Assembly (NCBI GenBank): GCA_029215795.1
Contig: JARDYH010000003.1
Span: 88,072,609-88,136,608, forward strand
Length of the DNA: 64,000 nucleotides
Direction: 5' to 3'
From: Anniella stebbinsi
Taxonomy: Eukaryota; Chordata; Lepidosauria; Squamata; Anniellidae
The notes under the pieces were generated by a model. That model searched no databases. It was not told the origin of the DNA and saw nothing but the letters and a program-made list of their open reading frames with translations. A program made the position numbers and the translations under genes. Positions 21,806-34,497 of the stretch are shown in pieces. How positions within the stretch are numbered: position 1 is the first letter of the stretch; the number at the start of each line of letters is the position of its first letter.

Positions 21806-22795
21806 CCTAGTTTCAGTGCTTTAAAGGAATGTTGAATACAAGTTGAAGTATTAGCAATATGGTCCCATCATCTACTTGCTTTAATGAACTCATAGCTAGC
21901 TGCATACCATAATCAAAGATGAAGGGAAAAGTCATGTCCACTGTTTTGCTATGTTCCAAAGCATTTGTTCTGCAAGAGAAAGCAGCCTTTGTTTCCTGTT
22001 GTATAATGAGTCATTCTGCTGCTCTGTCATTCTTCGCGCACCACTATGGTTTATGTATTCGACTGGAAGATTTATCAGAGTGATATGATGTGTGTTGCAA
22101 GTTTTTTCACGGCCTTTCTCACTACACAAACCTGTCTGTGAAGTCTGGCATGGTTGAACAGACTTTACTTTTTTACAGCTTGAACTGTTAGGAAGTGAAC
22201 AACTGTTACAAGGAAAGCTTTTTGATGTACTGAATATTAGGTCTGCAAACATTAGATGGCTTACCTGGCAGATTAATCAACTAAACTTTAGTTTAGGGAT
22301 GGCTAAATAGCAGCCCACAGGCTGGCCCTGGCCTCCGGAGCCATTTCACCTCGTTCATGGCTGGCCACTTATATAAACTTTAGTCACACCATGATAAAAA
22401 AAAGTTTGCATAAAAGAATTGTTAGGAAAATAAAAATGCTATGAGGTTGCAAACAAGCAGAAAAACTGATTTTACATCTCCGTTCTATAGGATTTTATGT
22501 ATAATATTCTGGCTATATCTGGGTGCATGTGCTCCATATTTGTGAATTTTTAAATTAAATATGTCTTTACTGCTAAATAGTGCCAACTTTATTATGGAGT
22601 TTGACCGCTTGTCAAGAGATCGGTCTGTGCAGCAAGATGCATTTCCAGCCCCAATATTATCGTCTGGAAAATAAAATGGTCCTTGATATTATAGAAGTTG
22701 GCTATTCTGCTTCAGTTGATTAGCAGTGGACCAATTTTACTTGATGACTACAAGTCAAAATCGGTGGCTCTGAATTTTAAGGACACACTGCTGTA
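21806..22795. other. Unassigned sequence
   Basis: The minus-strand frame at 21932-22252 (106 codons) has no recognised domain. A stretch at about 22295-22350 ('gggatggctaaatagcagcc') resembles one end of a hAT element, but no partner end was found. Confidence 0.3.
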
Positions 22796-22870
22796 TTTAT
22801 TGAAGCTATTTTGTCTCTTCGGCTATGGGGCGGTATACAAATGTAATAAATAAATAAATAAATAAATAAA
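22796..22870 (+). mobile_element. LINE/SINE 3' tail
   Basis: 'ggctatggggcggtatacaa' followed by (AATA)n is the standard 3' end shared by several squamate L2 elements and SINEs. Only the tail is retained. Confidence 0.65.
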
Positions 22871-25800
22871 AGGAACACACCAAAGATGGCCTTTCTCTCT
22901 AGCTTGGCTGTCACACATGCAATCCAATGCTATATTCTGCACTGACACAACAGCACAAAAGTGAGAGAATGGAGGGGTTTCTGCTGATGTCTACAGAAGA
23001 TGTGTTTTATGGATTAAACATTTGGAGGCATGACTTCCAATGCTGTTACTGAGTTAGTATGACTACCGAGCAAGGTTAATTTGCATATTTATTTCCAGAA
23101 GAAAAAGAAAATATGCACAACTTTAATCCTGCTATATAAAAAAAAATCCTTGCTACAACTACATCAATGGTGACCAGAATGTTCTTGTCTGTTCTATTCA
23201 GATTGGTTGGCTCTCGGTTACTTAAGTTTTTTTCATTTTTACTTGAGAGATTTTCATCAGCATTGCTGAATACTTTCATACAAAGAATCCAAATTTGTAA
23301 TCTAATCACTTCCTGTTTAGCATTTGCTTTTCATTGTTTACAGTTATGAAGATATGTGCTTGAAAATCAACTGGATTGTCTAGTATCCAAGAGTGCAGCT
23401 GTACTGCTCCATGTTCAAACATGGTCAGCTGGAATTGGCATCTGGAATTTCTTCACCATTCTAATCATTAAAATTTTGTTCATGAGGGATATGTAACGTT
23501 GACATGTTATTGTTACTCTGGTGGCATCATAAAAGGCTTTTCACTGGTACAGCGCTCTATTCTTCCATTTCCCAACTGTGCAAATTGCATCACTTTCCTC
23601 TGAGCAGGCCATTTACAGCGGGTATATTATCTACATTTATAAAAACATTAATCAGACCGCATGTGCACACTTAAAGTTCCATTTCCGCAATTTTTTTCAG
23701 ATGAAGTGGAATTACACTGCACCTCTAGGCTTTTAGTTCTGTGAAAATGAATTGAAACATACATTGGGGTAGTGTGTTTTGATACATTACATCATTTCTA
23801 AAAGGTTGCGCCTTTTATACTGAGTAATTCGTGCTACATTTGTGCCACTAGAATAGAAGCTCTGAAAATTGCTGCTTGCCTGCTGCCAGTCATATTTGAA
23901 ATCAAATAGAACCTATTGCATTTGCAGACTCATTTCTGAGTGCTTTGTGGGTGTTTTTTTAAATGCTGATTTCACATTCATAAATCAATTTAGCTACTAT
24001 TTTTGGAGACAATATCCTTACTACTCATCCCATTTCTCTAGCACACACTTGTGCTGGGATCTAATATTTTGACACTTTAACTCTTGTTGAGCACTGCAGG
24101 GAGTGGGAAGGAGATTCCGTTTCCTCTTAAGCCAACTCCAGAAGAACTCAGCAAATGATCTCACACATGGCATTATGGAGGAATAGGAAGACCATCAAGA
24201 TTACACCTCCTATCTTTTCCATTCCATGCCTTTGGCAACAGCTCCTCTACTTCTTCTGTCCAGAATATATAGACAAAGTCAACAACAATGTGCAGGTCTA
24301 ATAACATTTAATAGCCCTTTAATTCAGTGATTTTCTTCAATGAACCTGACTTGTAGCACAATACCATAAAAATAATACTTTTTCCTCATTCTTCACTCCC
24401 CAGTAGTATACATGCAACCATAAGCTTTCCCTTTGGACTTCCATAGTAGCAATGTTACCATAAAAACATATTTATTCGTTCAGAAATTGATTATCTTCTA
24501 TGGACTGGTGGATACACCTTTCAGTTTTCAGTAAGTGCTGCTTTGCATATTTTACCTCCACCTTTCCAGTGGGTGGTGCATTATCTAAGCCATGTACATT
24601 TTAAATGCACTTTCTTCCCCATTAATACCGTTGCAAGTGCTGCTGCTGCCAGCATTCATAAAGACCATCTGTAATAAATATTTCCTGTCTACTGAAGCAG
24701 TCATATTGCCACGGGTTCCCACTCCACGAAAAAAAACATCCACTAACCTTCTCTCCTCTACCTCCCACCCAAGTATCCTTGACAATACACAGCACGGATT
24801 TCAAACAAGTGAACTGAAATTAACTGGACAGGCAGCCTCAGCAAAGCACAGTGATTAGAACAAACCATTTTTCCAGGGAACTGCATGGCTACTCAGAGAC
24901 CATCTTCTTAGATCAGGATGTGGAGCCATTTTTCACCAGGTTCATGAGAAAATGTCAGCATGCAGCTGCTCCGAACACTGTGAGACTGCATCTTACTTTG
25001 GCCAAGGGGGGGGGGGACCCAGCCAGTCACCCCTTACGGAGAAAATTTTAAAGGGCCCATAACAAATCTGATTTATTGGTGTGCTCCTAAGGCACTCTCT
25101 TCTCTGTGTGCAGACTTCAGTAGGACATGGAGAGCTGAATGTCAGCTACTGCTAAATGTATGTTTTTGTATGCATTTCAGATTACACAAATTGAACGCAT
25201 CCAAGGTACCAGCCATCTCTTACCCACCTCCCAGCTGTGATTCTTTTTCCAATACCCCCTGCCCCCAGGCAGTTTACTTCAGAAACAAGCAGAGCATAAC
25301 CTAGTACACAATGGGTGATTTGTCTACATGGCTCTGCCTAACATTAAAATAAACACAAAGCTCCTATGCATTCAGATGCAACTATTTTTTTGTTTGCTTT
25401 GTTCCAATAGGCAGAGACAAAAGGCATGTTCAAGAACAAAAGGAAACCCGTCATTTACCCGGAAAGCAAAAACAAATGCGTTTGGATATGCTAGATAGAA
25501 CTAGCTTTTATCTTACATGACAAGGGTCAGACAGATACAGAAGTCTAAAACACAAAATCCCGGCTATTCTGCACCTCTAGCTTTTATTTCACGGGGAGCT
25601 TGCGCAATCATTTTAAATGGTCTCTCTGCTTTTAATTGTAGCCAGAAACTCACTTTAAAAGAACAAGCTGCTTTTGGGCATTGCTGAAAAAGGAAGCCTT
25701 CCAAAGTTGCCTATCTTGCAATTCAGACAATGAACATACAGCCCAAATGAAATCACCCCTCAATTCCTGACCATGCCGCTACTATTATTATCTTGAGAAA

Positions 25801-25899
25801 TTAAAGAAGTCAATTCTCCTTTTCATTGCTAAAGACCTAATACTCGATGCCTCTGTTCAGCGTTCCTAGCACTATGGCTTTTTGTTGTTGTCCTTGCGG
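22871..25899. other. Unassigned sequence
   Basis: About 3 kb without a recognised repeat or gene. A poly-G run lies at about 25007-25016. Parts such as 25580-25800 look non-repetitive and could be conserved non-coding DNA, but this cannot be judged from one sequence. Confidence 0.3.
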
Positions 25900-26566
25900 C
25901 TGGTTTTGTTCCCTACATAACAACACTCATCTGACACTTCCTGCGTGAGGGAGAAGGGGCTTGGGGCTTTGCTTTTTGGCCATACCAACAGCAGCACGAG
26001 GCTTTACAGCAAATACCCAACATCCCCGATTCAGCCCGGCTGGACTAGGGATCAAGTTTGGGTTCCACGTCTTCGCAATTACAGGTAGCACTCCCAATTC
26101 TTGATCTGGCGTGGTGCGATTGAAATGGCCACACAACTGGACAGCCCCCCCCCCCCGCAAATCCAGTGGCAGCTCACTGAAGCGTCGGCTCCAGGCAAGA
26201 ATACAGGAAAGGGAGGCAGAAGGTGGAGAGACGAACAAAAAAGGAGAGCGAGAGAGAGAACCAAAAGCCCAGGCAGAGAGAAAGAGAGAGCGCCCTTCGC
26301 CTACCATGCCATGGTCCTCGCTCAGCCAGTCTGCCTCCTCTTGATAACGAAGCCACCTGTACTGATCCAACCCATTTTGAAAGGGAAGAAGATAACCTTC
26401 TGGAGATGGAAGAAGCCTCAGCTGTGCTTGCCACTTTTCAGCATGGCTGTCTAGAATTTTCCGCTTAAACCAGACACAGCGACACAAAACTGCAGCTGAG
26501 GGCTTTTGTTTTCCCTCCTCTCGAAAAGGCAAAGCCAGAAGCAGCAGCAGCAGCAGCTTCTCCTCG

Positions 26567-26608
<42 letters not shown>

Positions 26609-26960
26609 CCCCCCAACCCCCACCAGCAGCCCAACTCCCTTCTCCTTCAGGCAGGGTCCTTTGCGCTTCTGAGCGGCGGCGGCGACCTATCCTATGCCCA
26701 TCTCTGCCTATGACTCTTGCTTTCCCCTCAGAGAAAAGAGCGTGGCAAGGTGGCGGTCAGGTGACCCCCTTCCGCTCTTAAAAGCAGAGTGCACCCCACT
26801 GGAGCCTTTTTTGTGAATGCATTTGCATTGCAAAGCAAAATGGGGAAATATGGGCTGGGGGGGGAGAGAGAGCGAGAGCGGGCGAGAGAGCTCTCAGGAG
26901 AGATCATTAGTGTTTCATTCCACCACTCATCTCGATCTTTTCTCCAGGTCACCAGTTATC
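25900..26960. promoter_or_regulatory. GC/GA-rich promoter- or first-exon-like stretch (tentative)
   Basis: Composition changes sharply from the AT-rich surroundings. It has CpG-containing patches (for example 'gagcggcggcggcgacc' near 26672), a CAG run with a long CT run (26538-26606), a GA-rich stretch (26860-26890) and a TTAAAA motif near 26776. Open frames on both strands, the longest at 25927-26634 minus, are explained by composition and simple repeats. They show no domain. A host promoter with 5' untranslated sequence is possible on either strand. Confidence 0.3.
26572..26606 (+). repeat. (CT)n microsatellite
   Basis: About 35 bases of CT repeats follow a short CAG run at 26538-26556. 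Read on the other strand they are GA and CTG. Confidence 0.95.
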
Positions 26961-27407
26961 AATGGAAGGTAGTGTGGTGTGGTGAAGAGGTTAGGGTTAT
27001 ATAATTACTTTTTTCAGTATCAAGAGCCAGACAGTCATAGGTCATCTCTGTCGTTCGTTTCTGTCCTCTGAACACAAACCTACTGAAACACACACAATTT
27101 TAATCTAGTGCCACAGACCTGAATGTTCTCAGTCAGGTGGACAAAGGCAATCCCTTCATTTAGGTGCATGCTGTGGCCTCACATGATCACTCCAAGACAA
27201 GCAGGGGGGCTATTCAGGTGTGATTGGACATATGCTATTCTTGCATGGTTGCAACCCGTGCCACATGGATAACATCTGTATGCAGCAGTATTGACCAAAC
27301 AGTGTATCACAGCACAGTAGAGAAGTAAATGAATCATGTATTGTAGTTGCATTTATTACACTGATATTGCAGTCTTGTTCCAATAAGATGCAGAGTTTTT
27401 TTGTTTT

Positions 27408-27560
27408 TTTGTCCTTCCCCCATTTTATCCTCACAACAATCCTGTGAGGCAGGTTGGGCTGAGAAATAGTGCCTAGCCCAAAGTCACCCGGTGGGTTTCA
27501 TGGCCAAGTGGGGTCTCCCTGGTCCTAGATTATGCTCTAACCACTACACCACACTGTGAA
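27408..27560 (-). mobile_element. tRNA-derived SINE, antisense
   Basis: Read on the minus strand it starts 'gtgtggtgtagtggttagag' (A-box) and continues with 'gtgactttgggctaggcac' and 'cacaggattgttgtgaggat'. This is the same family as the copy at 935-1182. The tail is missing. Confidence 0.8.
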
Positions 27561-28665
27561 CACCTATGAGATCAAAGTACCCATTCATGGAGGAGGAAGA
27601 GGAGGCTACCTCTCTGCATGCATTACTGTTCTGGTCTTGTCGCTACAGGGAACTGGTGTTTGAGCTAGATCACTTTCTCCATCTCTTTCAATGCAGAGAT
27701 GTGACAAAATAATTTTCTCTGTGAGGGGTTTCTGCAGGACTCTGGGATTGCTTCCTTATAATCCAAGGATATGCCTAGATCAGTGACTTGTGCAGAAATA
27801 CAAAAGGTGAGCTCTTTCCAGGGCAGGCAGTTAACACCTATACTAATCATAAGCTTCTTCAGCTGTAAGAGTAAAGTGTGCTAACAATTTCAATTCAGAA
27901 AAAAGGGTACCTCAGCTGTGTGCCAGAAGTTCTTGAAACATTAGTACAGAGGAAGAGCAGTATGGCTTGAGTTGATTATCTGTTTACAAGTTGGTTCCTT
28001 GTGAATACAGTTCGCAGAGAAAAATCAAATCTAATGAAAGGTTTAACTTAACTAAAGGTGTGTAGAGATTTTTAAATGTTATTTTGTTAAATTTAACAGC
28101 TGAAGGTTGCTTTTCTCAGCAATAACTAAATTTTGATTGGGTTACTTTTACCTGGAAGTTTCTCTTAATCCCTTATACTTTGGCCTGTACCTGAACTTTT
28201 TTGTGTGTGTTGATATTTCATTTTGTTCCACTTTGCAAATAATTATGTTTAATTATACCTGACATCTTTGATATCAAAAATAAAATTTTATAGTTCATTG
28301 TTAAAAAAGATTACCTAATTCTTAAAAAAGTAAAGCTTCATGGACATAAACTCCTGCCTTTGAATCTGCATTTCAAATTTTCCAGTGAGGTATATTTCAT
28401 GAGAATCAGTCAATGGGAAGACAGTTAAAAAGGGATGACAAATGAACTCCTGGCTTTGAATTATGTGGAAAAGTAACCACATAATCCATCTAACTTATTC
28501 TGATATACAGATGTTATTTATGGTCTTTGATTAAATACCTGTGTATCAATTGGCAGGGAAGAGACCTAAACATGCTTTACCACACACAGGTCGTGGGAAC
28601 AACACCTGAGTAAAGCTACAACTGTCAAGACTACTTAGTGTCTTTATTACCTCTTTCCCATGTTA
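27561..28665. other. Unassigned sequence
   Basis: Nothing recognisable apart from AT-rich stretches near 28060-28320. Confidence 0.35.
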
Positions 28666-28673
28666 CAATAAGG

Positions 28674-28993
28674 TAGGCTGACCATATGAAAAGGAGGACA
28701 GGGCTCATGTAACTTTAACAGTTGTAGAGCAAAGGGAATTTCAGCCAGCGTCATTTGTATGCAATTAGTACCTGGTGAAATTCCCTCTTCATCACAACAA
28801 TTAAAGTTGCAGGCACTATGCTAGAGTGACCAGATACAAAAGAAGGCAGCCCCCCTGCAACTTTAACTGTTGTAATGAAGAGGAAATTTCACCAGGTACA
28901 AATTGCACACAAATGATGCCAGCTGAAATTGCCTTTTCTCTACAACTGTTAAAGTTACATGAGCCCTGTCCTCCTTTTCATATGGTCAGCCTA
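28674..28993. mobile_element. 320-bp palindromic hAT MITE (family B), core orientation 1
   Basis: Same ends and exact length as the 17308 copy. The core reads 'cactatgctagagtgacc' on the plus strand. The flanking 8-mers (CAATAAGG and GGTGTGGT) do not match, so the duplication has been lost or a flank was rearranged. Confidence 0.9.
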
Positions 28994-29639
28994 GGTGTGG
29001 TGGCAGTGGGCACTGGTGGCAGCAGTTAACATCTCTGGAATTAGGTGAGTGGTGACCACCCCAATTCCAGAGAACTGACAATTTTGTGAAGATTCAATTC
29101 AGCCTTAGTCTCTCCATTTCACTTCTGAATCTGCTTCTCTACCCACTCTGTGCCAATATCTTCCCACTGGGAGTGGTACCCAACATGTCCTCCAGGAAGT
29201 GCATCCTTATCCACTATTGATAGTATTTCAAGGTCAGTAACAATATCAACAATATATCACATGCACTATGTAATAATTAGTGATGGGAGAGTTTCCCTTG
29301 GCTTGATTCAGAGTTGCTTCCATATTTACAAGATTTCTCTTGCCAAAGACTTGGAAAATGCTCATTTCATCAAGTTTGGAGGAACTACAGTCAAACGTTT
29401 CATTGATCTCAACTGAGTCATATTTTGTAGGAGAACTAGCCCAGAATTTGTTATGAAAGAATAGTCTCCTGGCTCATTATGTTGCTGTCTCACACATAAC
29501 ACATTCCCATATTGCTTCCTTGCTTGGGGGTTGTTACTCGTTTTCATCTGTCTTGCACCCACCCATGTTCTACTATTGTACAGAGAGAAAAAGAAACGCT
29601 GGGATATGACCAGCCTTTTTTAATTTATATCTGGATCCA
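28994..29639. other. Unassigned sequence
   Basis: Short frames only. The right side may contain the decayed 5' part of the L2 copy that is readable from 29640. Confidence 0.3.
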
Positions 29640-31350
29640 ATTACCTTGGTCCATTTCAGTGGGGGTTCAGGCCAGGTTTTGGCGCAGAAACAGCTTTCAT
29701 CGGCCTGTATGATTACCTATGTCAGGAGGGAGACAGGGGTGTGGGTGTAACCCTATTGATCATCTTTGACACCATTGTCCCTGGCATCCTTCTGGGGTGA
29801 CTGTCTGAGCTGGGAGAGGAGAGCACTGCATTGCAGTGGCTCCCCTCCTACTTTGATGGCCAGCTCTATAAGATGCTGTGTGGAGAAATACTGCTTGGTC
29901 CTGTGGATTCTCCAACATGGGTATTCTCAGAGGTTGGTTTTGTCTCCCTTGCTATTTAACATTTACATGAAAATGCTGAATGTTATCATCCTGAGTTTTT
30001 GAGGATGTTGTCATCAGTATGCTGATGACACGCAGCTCTACTTCTCCTTTTCCTCCTCACCAGTTGAGGCTGTGGATAAGCTAAATCGGTGCTTGGTTGC
30101 AACAACGGACTGGATGAGGGCTAATGAACTTGAGGGCTCAATCCAGATGAGACTGAAATGCTGTAAGTGGGTGGTCCTTCTGACTGGATGGAGGGTACTC
30201 AACCTGTTCTGGATGGAACTGAACTTCCCTTAAAATATCAGGTTCAAGCCTTGAGGGTTCTCCTGGAGTCATCTCTGTCATTTGAGGCTCAGAGTGCCTT
30301 CTACCAGCTTCAGCTGGTTACCCATCTACGGCCCTGTCTGGACAGGGCAGTCTGATTTAAGTAATCTATGCTCTGATAATCTCCATGTTCAATAACCACA
30401 ATGCACTCTAAATGGGGCTGCTCTTGAAAACTGTTCAGAAACTCCAGCTTGTGCAAAATGCAGCAGCCAGATTAATGCCTGGAACCAGAAGGTCTGAGCG
30501 TATAAAACTGATCCTGACTCACTTGCATTGGCTGCCTGTATGGCTCCAGGCCCGATTCAAGGTGCTTGTTTAATCTATAAAGCCTTACATGGTTTGGGAC
30601 CACAATACCTGACAGAACGCCTCTCCTGACCTGAAGATACCTGGGCATTGCAATGAACATCTGAGGCCTGCCTCCAAGTGCCACCTCCAAGGGGGACTCG
30701 GAAGGTGGCAATAAGGGAGAGGGCCTTCTCAGTGGTTGCCCCCTGAGTATGGAATGAACTCTTCACTGAGGCATACCTGGTGCCAACACTGTCATCTTTT
30801 TTCAGTGCTAGTTAAAGATCATCCTCTACTCAAAGGCATTTAATGGTATATGATGGGGTATCTGACGAGTGTTACCCAGAGGACCTTCTCTTCTGCCGCT
30901 CCCAGGCTGTGGAATGGCCTGCCAGAGGAGATTCGACAAATTAGCAGTCTTCTGGAATTTAAGAAAGCCGTGAGGACTGCTCTCTTCCGGCAGGCCTATC
31001 CAGTTTAATTTTAAGATGTTTTTAATAATGTATTTGTTTTTATCTGTTTTAACGGTTTATCTATTTTATTGTTTTATATTTATATTTGGTGTTGTTCCCC
31101 GCCTCGATCTAGATGGAGAGGCGGGTTAGAAATGAAATAAATAAATAAATAAAATAAATATGTCATCTGTTTTGAACAGGCCTATTAGGGAAAATATTGT
31201 TTACTTCACTTTTACCAGTTTATATTGTTTTAACTTGTGTTTTTTAAAAAAGACATTTTTATCATACTGTATTTTCTGTAATGTTGGTGCATTTTTTTAT
31301 GAATTGTAGTAAACTGCCCAGAGAACTTCAGCTATGGTATGATATAAAGA
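29640..31350 (+). mobile_element. L2 LINE, decayed RT and 3' end
   Basis: Translated fragments across frames give L2-type reverse transcriptase blocks: 'FQWGFRPGFGAETAF' near 29650, a SPLLFN-like block near 29950, a decayed YADDTQLY near 30015-30040 ('tatgctgatgacacgcagct'), 'LDGTELPLKYQVQALRVLL' near 30190-30260, and an L2 C-terminal region to about 30840. Stops and frameshifts are numerous, so it is inactive. A second L2 3' end (about 30852-31155) interrupts it, after which 3' UTR-like sequence resumes. Confidence 0.8.
30852..31155 (+). mobile_element. Second L2 3' end nested in an L2 copy
   Basis: 'aggctgtggaatggcctgcc', 'gccgtgaggactgctctctt' and 'ccccgcctcgatctagatgg' followed by (AAATA)n are the 3' end of a younger L2. 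It is less decayed than its host, consistent with a later insertion. Confidence 0.65.
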
Positions 31351-31782
31351 TGAAAATAATGTTATAATATTGTAAAGGCAAGAAACTTTTTTAAAAATTT
31401 CAATTATAACAGAAACAAAAACAAAAAAAATAGCAGGGAAACAACAGCAACAACAAAACATACCGGGGGGGGGGGGGGATCCGATATCCATTTACAGTAA
31501 CGTTTCATATCAGAACAATGAAAAAACCAAATGGACGAGGAAAAAAGAAAAGAAAAAAAAGAGGCTCCTATACATCTATTTTAAATATATACATTAATAT
31601 AAGCAGTCCATATATCTAAATAAGCATCCATATGAAATTGATATGATATACATTCAAATGCAGCTAGTGAAGTAAGATCTTTAGACCACTGAAATGCTAG
31701 GTGGTGGATGTTTATCTTTCCAATCTGTAGTATGAGTCTTTTTGTGACTGTAAGGGCTCTCAAACTCCACTTTTGCCGTCCA
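31351..31782. other. Unassigned sequence with a poly-G run
   Basis: A-rich sequence is followed by G(14) at about 31465-31478. The sequence from 31480 appears to continue beyond the hAT insertion at 32533, so the host may be one older repeat that I cannot name. Confidence 0.3.
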
Positions 31783-31790
31783 TTCGCTAG

Positions 31791-32524
31791 TAAGGTGCCC
31801 AGATTGCCCGGGGTTTCCTGGTCCTAACTGGGAAAACTGGGGCGATCCGGGCCAACCGGGGGGCGGCGGGGGCAAACCGGGCCTTGAGGAGCCTGGATGG
31901 CGAGTCCGCCGCCGCTGCCGCTGGGTCCTCCGCCGCTGGGCTCGTGAGGCCAGAGATCACGCGGAAGAGGGCTGAATCCGGAAGTCACGTAATCGGCCTT
32001 CTCCCACCTCTTCTGTGTGGCCTCTGGCCTCCTCGGGGTTTGTCGCGATGGCGACGAGCCCCGAGGAGCCCGGATGCCCGCGGGGGAGGGCTAATTCCAG
32101 AAGTGATATCGGCCTCCCCCGCCACTTCTGCACGGGCATCCGGGCTCCTCGGGGCTCGTTGCCATCGCGACAAACCCCGAGGAGGCCAGAGACCACACAG
32201 AAGAGGCGGGAGAGGGCCGATTACATCACTTCCGGATTCGGCCCTCTCCCGCCTCTTCTGCGTGGCCTCTGGCCTCACGAGCCCAGCGGTGGAGGACGAC
32301 CCGGCAGCAGAGGACCCAGTAGGTCTGGGCAGGTTTTGGGGGGGGGCGGCTTGGTGGTGGGGTTTGTTTCGGGTGGGGGGAGTGGTGTCTGCTTGTTGGC
32401 TGCATGGAGGGCGGCCTTTTAATTTTTTTTATTTTATGTTGGGAGGGGTGTGGTTTGGTGGGCACCCCCCCTTTGGGTGGCCATTTTGAACCGGGATTTT
32501 GGTTTGCAAAATCTGGTCACCCTA
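31791..32524. mobile_element. GC-rich hAT element with nested inverted repeats
   Basis: The ends are TAAGGTGCCCAGATT and AATCTGGTCACCCTA, an imperfect 15-bp inverted repeat of TAGGGTGACCAGATT type. The flanks TTCGCTAG (31783-31790) and TCCGCTAG (32525-32532) form an 8-bp duplication with one mismatch. The interior (about 31920-32300) is CpG-rich and folds in several registers: 'ctcctcggggtttgtcgcga' near 32030 recurs inverted near 32165, and 'ccgctgggctcgtgaggcc' near 31933 recurs inverted near 32270. Long frames on both strands follow from GC content and are not conserved protein. Confidence 0.9.
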
Positions 32525-32532
32525 TCCGCTAG

Positions 32533-33668
32533 TCCTCACATGATGGGAATATCATTTGAAAGTGCATACGCATCTGCAATTATCAAAGATTTTTCAAGAA
32601 TGAAATTTATGAGAGCAATGACTTTCAACCAAAAGAAGCCACTGCAGGGCATGCCCACATCATATGCCTCAACAAGGCATTGTCCATATTATATCTCCAG
32701 CATCTAGCAGAGCTAGCCTGGTTCTTCTTATGAAGTCACTGCGGTGTCCAATATACACGAAACACCAATTTTTCTTCAATCAGCCTCAATTTTAAATCTA
32801 CAGAAATAGTACATATGGAAACCAGAGAGGCTTTCCATCGATTAGGCTGTAGCTTAGGCAAGAAACTCTTGTGAATTCACCCTCCTGCTGTGGAATTCAG
32901 GCTTACTTCCATTATACAGATATCAGCTATATATCTTATGAAGCAACCCAGTCATCAACCAACCTTATCCAATCTGCTCTGAACAGATATTCCAAGCACT
33001 TGTACAGCTAAAGAAAATAAAAGTAAAGTACAGGTCTTGGAAATTGTCATTGGTTATTACTGTCAAAAAACTATCATTTTATTGCTGTTTGAGAGTATCC
33101 CTGTTAAGACAGTGACGCAGCTTGGTGTATAATCCATCCCAGTATCAGAACTCTCTGTGTGAGTTAGAATGTTTGCAATGGTGGCAGAAGCCTAGAAACG
33201 CTGGAATTCATAGGGGAAATAAAGCATGCCCATAAAGGTCTGGATCAAATACTGCAGATTCTTGTCTAGACAAGACAAGATAAGAAAAAGATTACCATTC
33301 CTTGATGTGTTGATGACCGGCTCTTTTTTGCCTTCCTATTTGTAGGACTGCTGGAACATTCAAAACACATCACAGCCAATACTTCTGTAGCTACTCAGAA
33401 ATCCGCATTGAGCAGGACAAAGTTAAGGTGGAAAACCTTCTCACCAATTTAATTTCCCACCAAATAAATTATTGTGGCGCTGTGCAGATCACTGCACAGT
33501 TTATCATTTGACCCAGTTAATTTTTTAAATAAATTATTTGGATAATACTGCCATGATATTTAACTGGAGTTCAAGGCCCAATGAAAACATAACATGCCCC
33601 AGTCTCTTTACTGGTTGTCTTGCACCATCTCTCTTCCTTCTTCCAACCTCTTTCCCATATGGTTAGTT
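32533..33668. other. Unassigned sequence
   Basis: No gene or assignable repeat. The first few hundred bases probably continue the host repeat split by the hAT element. Confidence 0.3.
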
Positions 33669-34350
33669 TAGTCCCAGAGCCAGGGCAGGATTTATTTACC
33701 CCGAAGAGTGCAAAAGTTTTGTGAATATTTTTTGTTTATATATGACAGAAGTGTCTCAGAAAAGTGAGTCTTACAAAATTCCAGTGGTGGGGGGCTGTGT
33801 GATGACATTATCAATATGGCCACCGTGCTATTATGTAGTTGCCACATTTAAATATACATAACTTATCACCATTTTATGCTACAGAGATGATTTTTTTTCT
33901 GAAATGTTTCAAATTGAATGGCAGATACTTTTCATAATTACACATTTTTGTTAACTCCATTAGTTTTTGAGATAATTTCATTTGAATGTATAAAATCAGT
34001 GTTCATATTGGTTATGTGTGACGTTTAACCATGATTTACTCAAAAACTATATGACTTTCGAAAGAATACTCAAGAACAAAAAAGTTGCATTTTTTAATGA
34101 GGATTAAGAAAATGTATAATAACATGGGGTTTACCCCAACGCTTAGGGAATTATGAGTGATATTGTGTTATACGTCCACTTTCTCAGGATCATGATTTTA
34201 CAGTATCATACAGGGCTTTTATTTCAAAAGTATCCATGCTAAATATCTCTTGATCTGATGCACGGATCACTTTGAACATGTTCAACTGTGATTTTTACAG
34301 TTGAACATGTTCAAATGTTCTTTACAAAATTTCAAACAGGACGAGTATGA

Positions 34351-34351
<1 letters not shown>

Positions 34352-34385
<34 letters not shown>
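34352..34385 (+). repeat. (AT)n microsatellite
   Basis: About 34 bases of alternating AT at the inner end of the left inverted-repeat arm. Confidence 0.95.
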
Positions 34386-34388
<3 letters not shown>

Positions 34389-34497
34389 TATTTACTAGGT
34401 TGAATTGTTTTTAACAAATATTTTTAAAATCTTGAGCAAAAATTTACAATTTACAAAATAAAAACTATGTTGTGCGAGAAGGGTTAACAAATAAATT

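Noticed and set aside
25927..26634. 235-codon minus-strand open frame
   Set aside because: It includes a GA microsatellite and low-complexity Leu/Glu runs, has no domain, and overlaps open frames in other phases and on the other strand. Composition explains it.
31884..32489. 201-codon plus-strand open frame and others in the same stretch
   Set aside because: They lie entirely within a GC-rich hAT element with inverted repeats. Both strands are open in several frames, which is expected where stop codons are rare.
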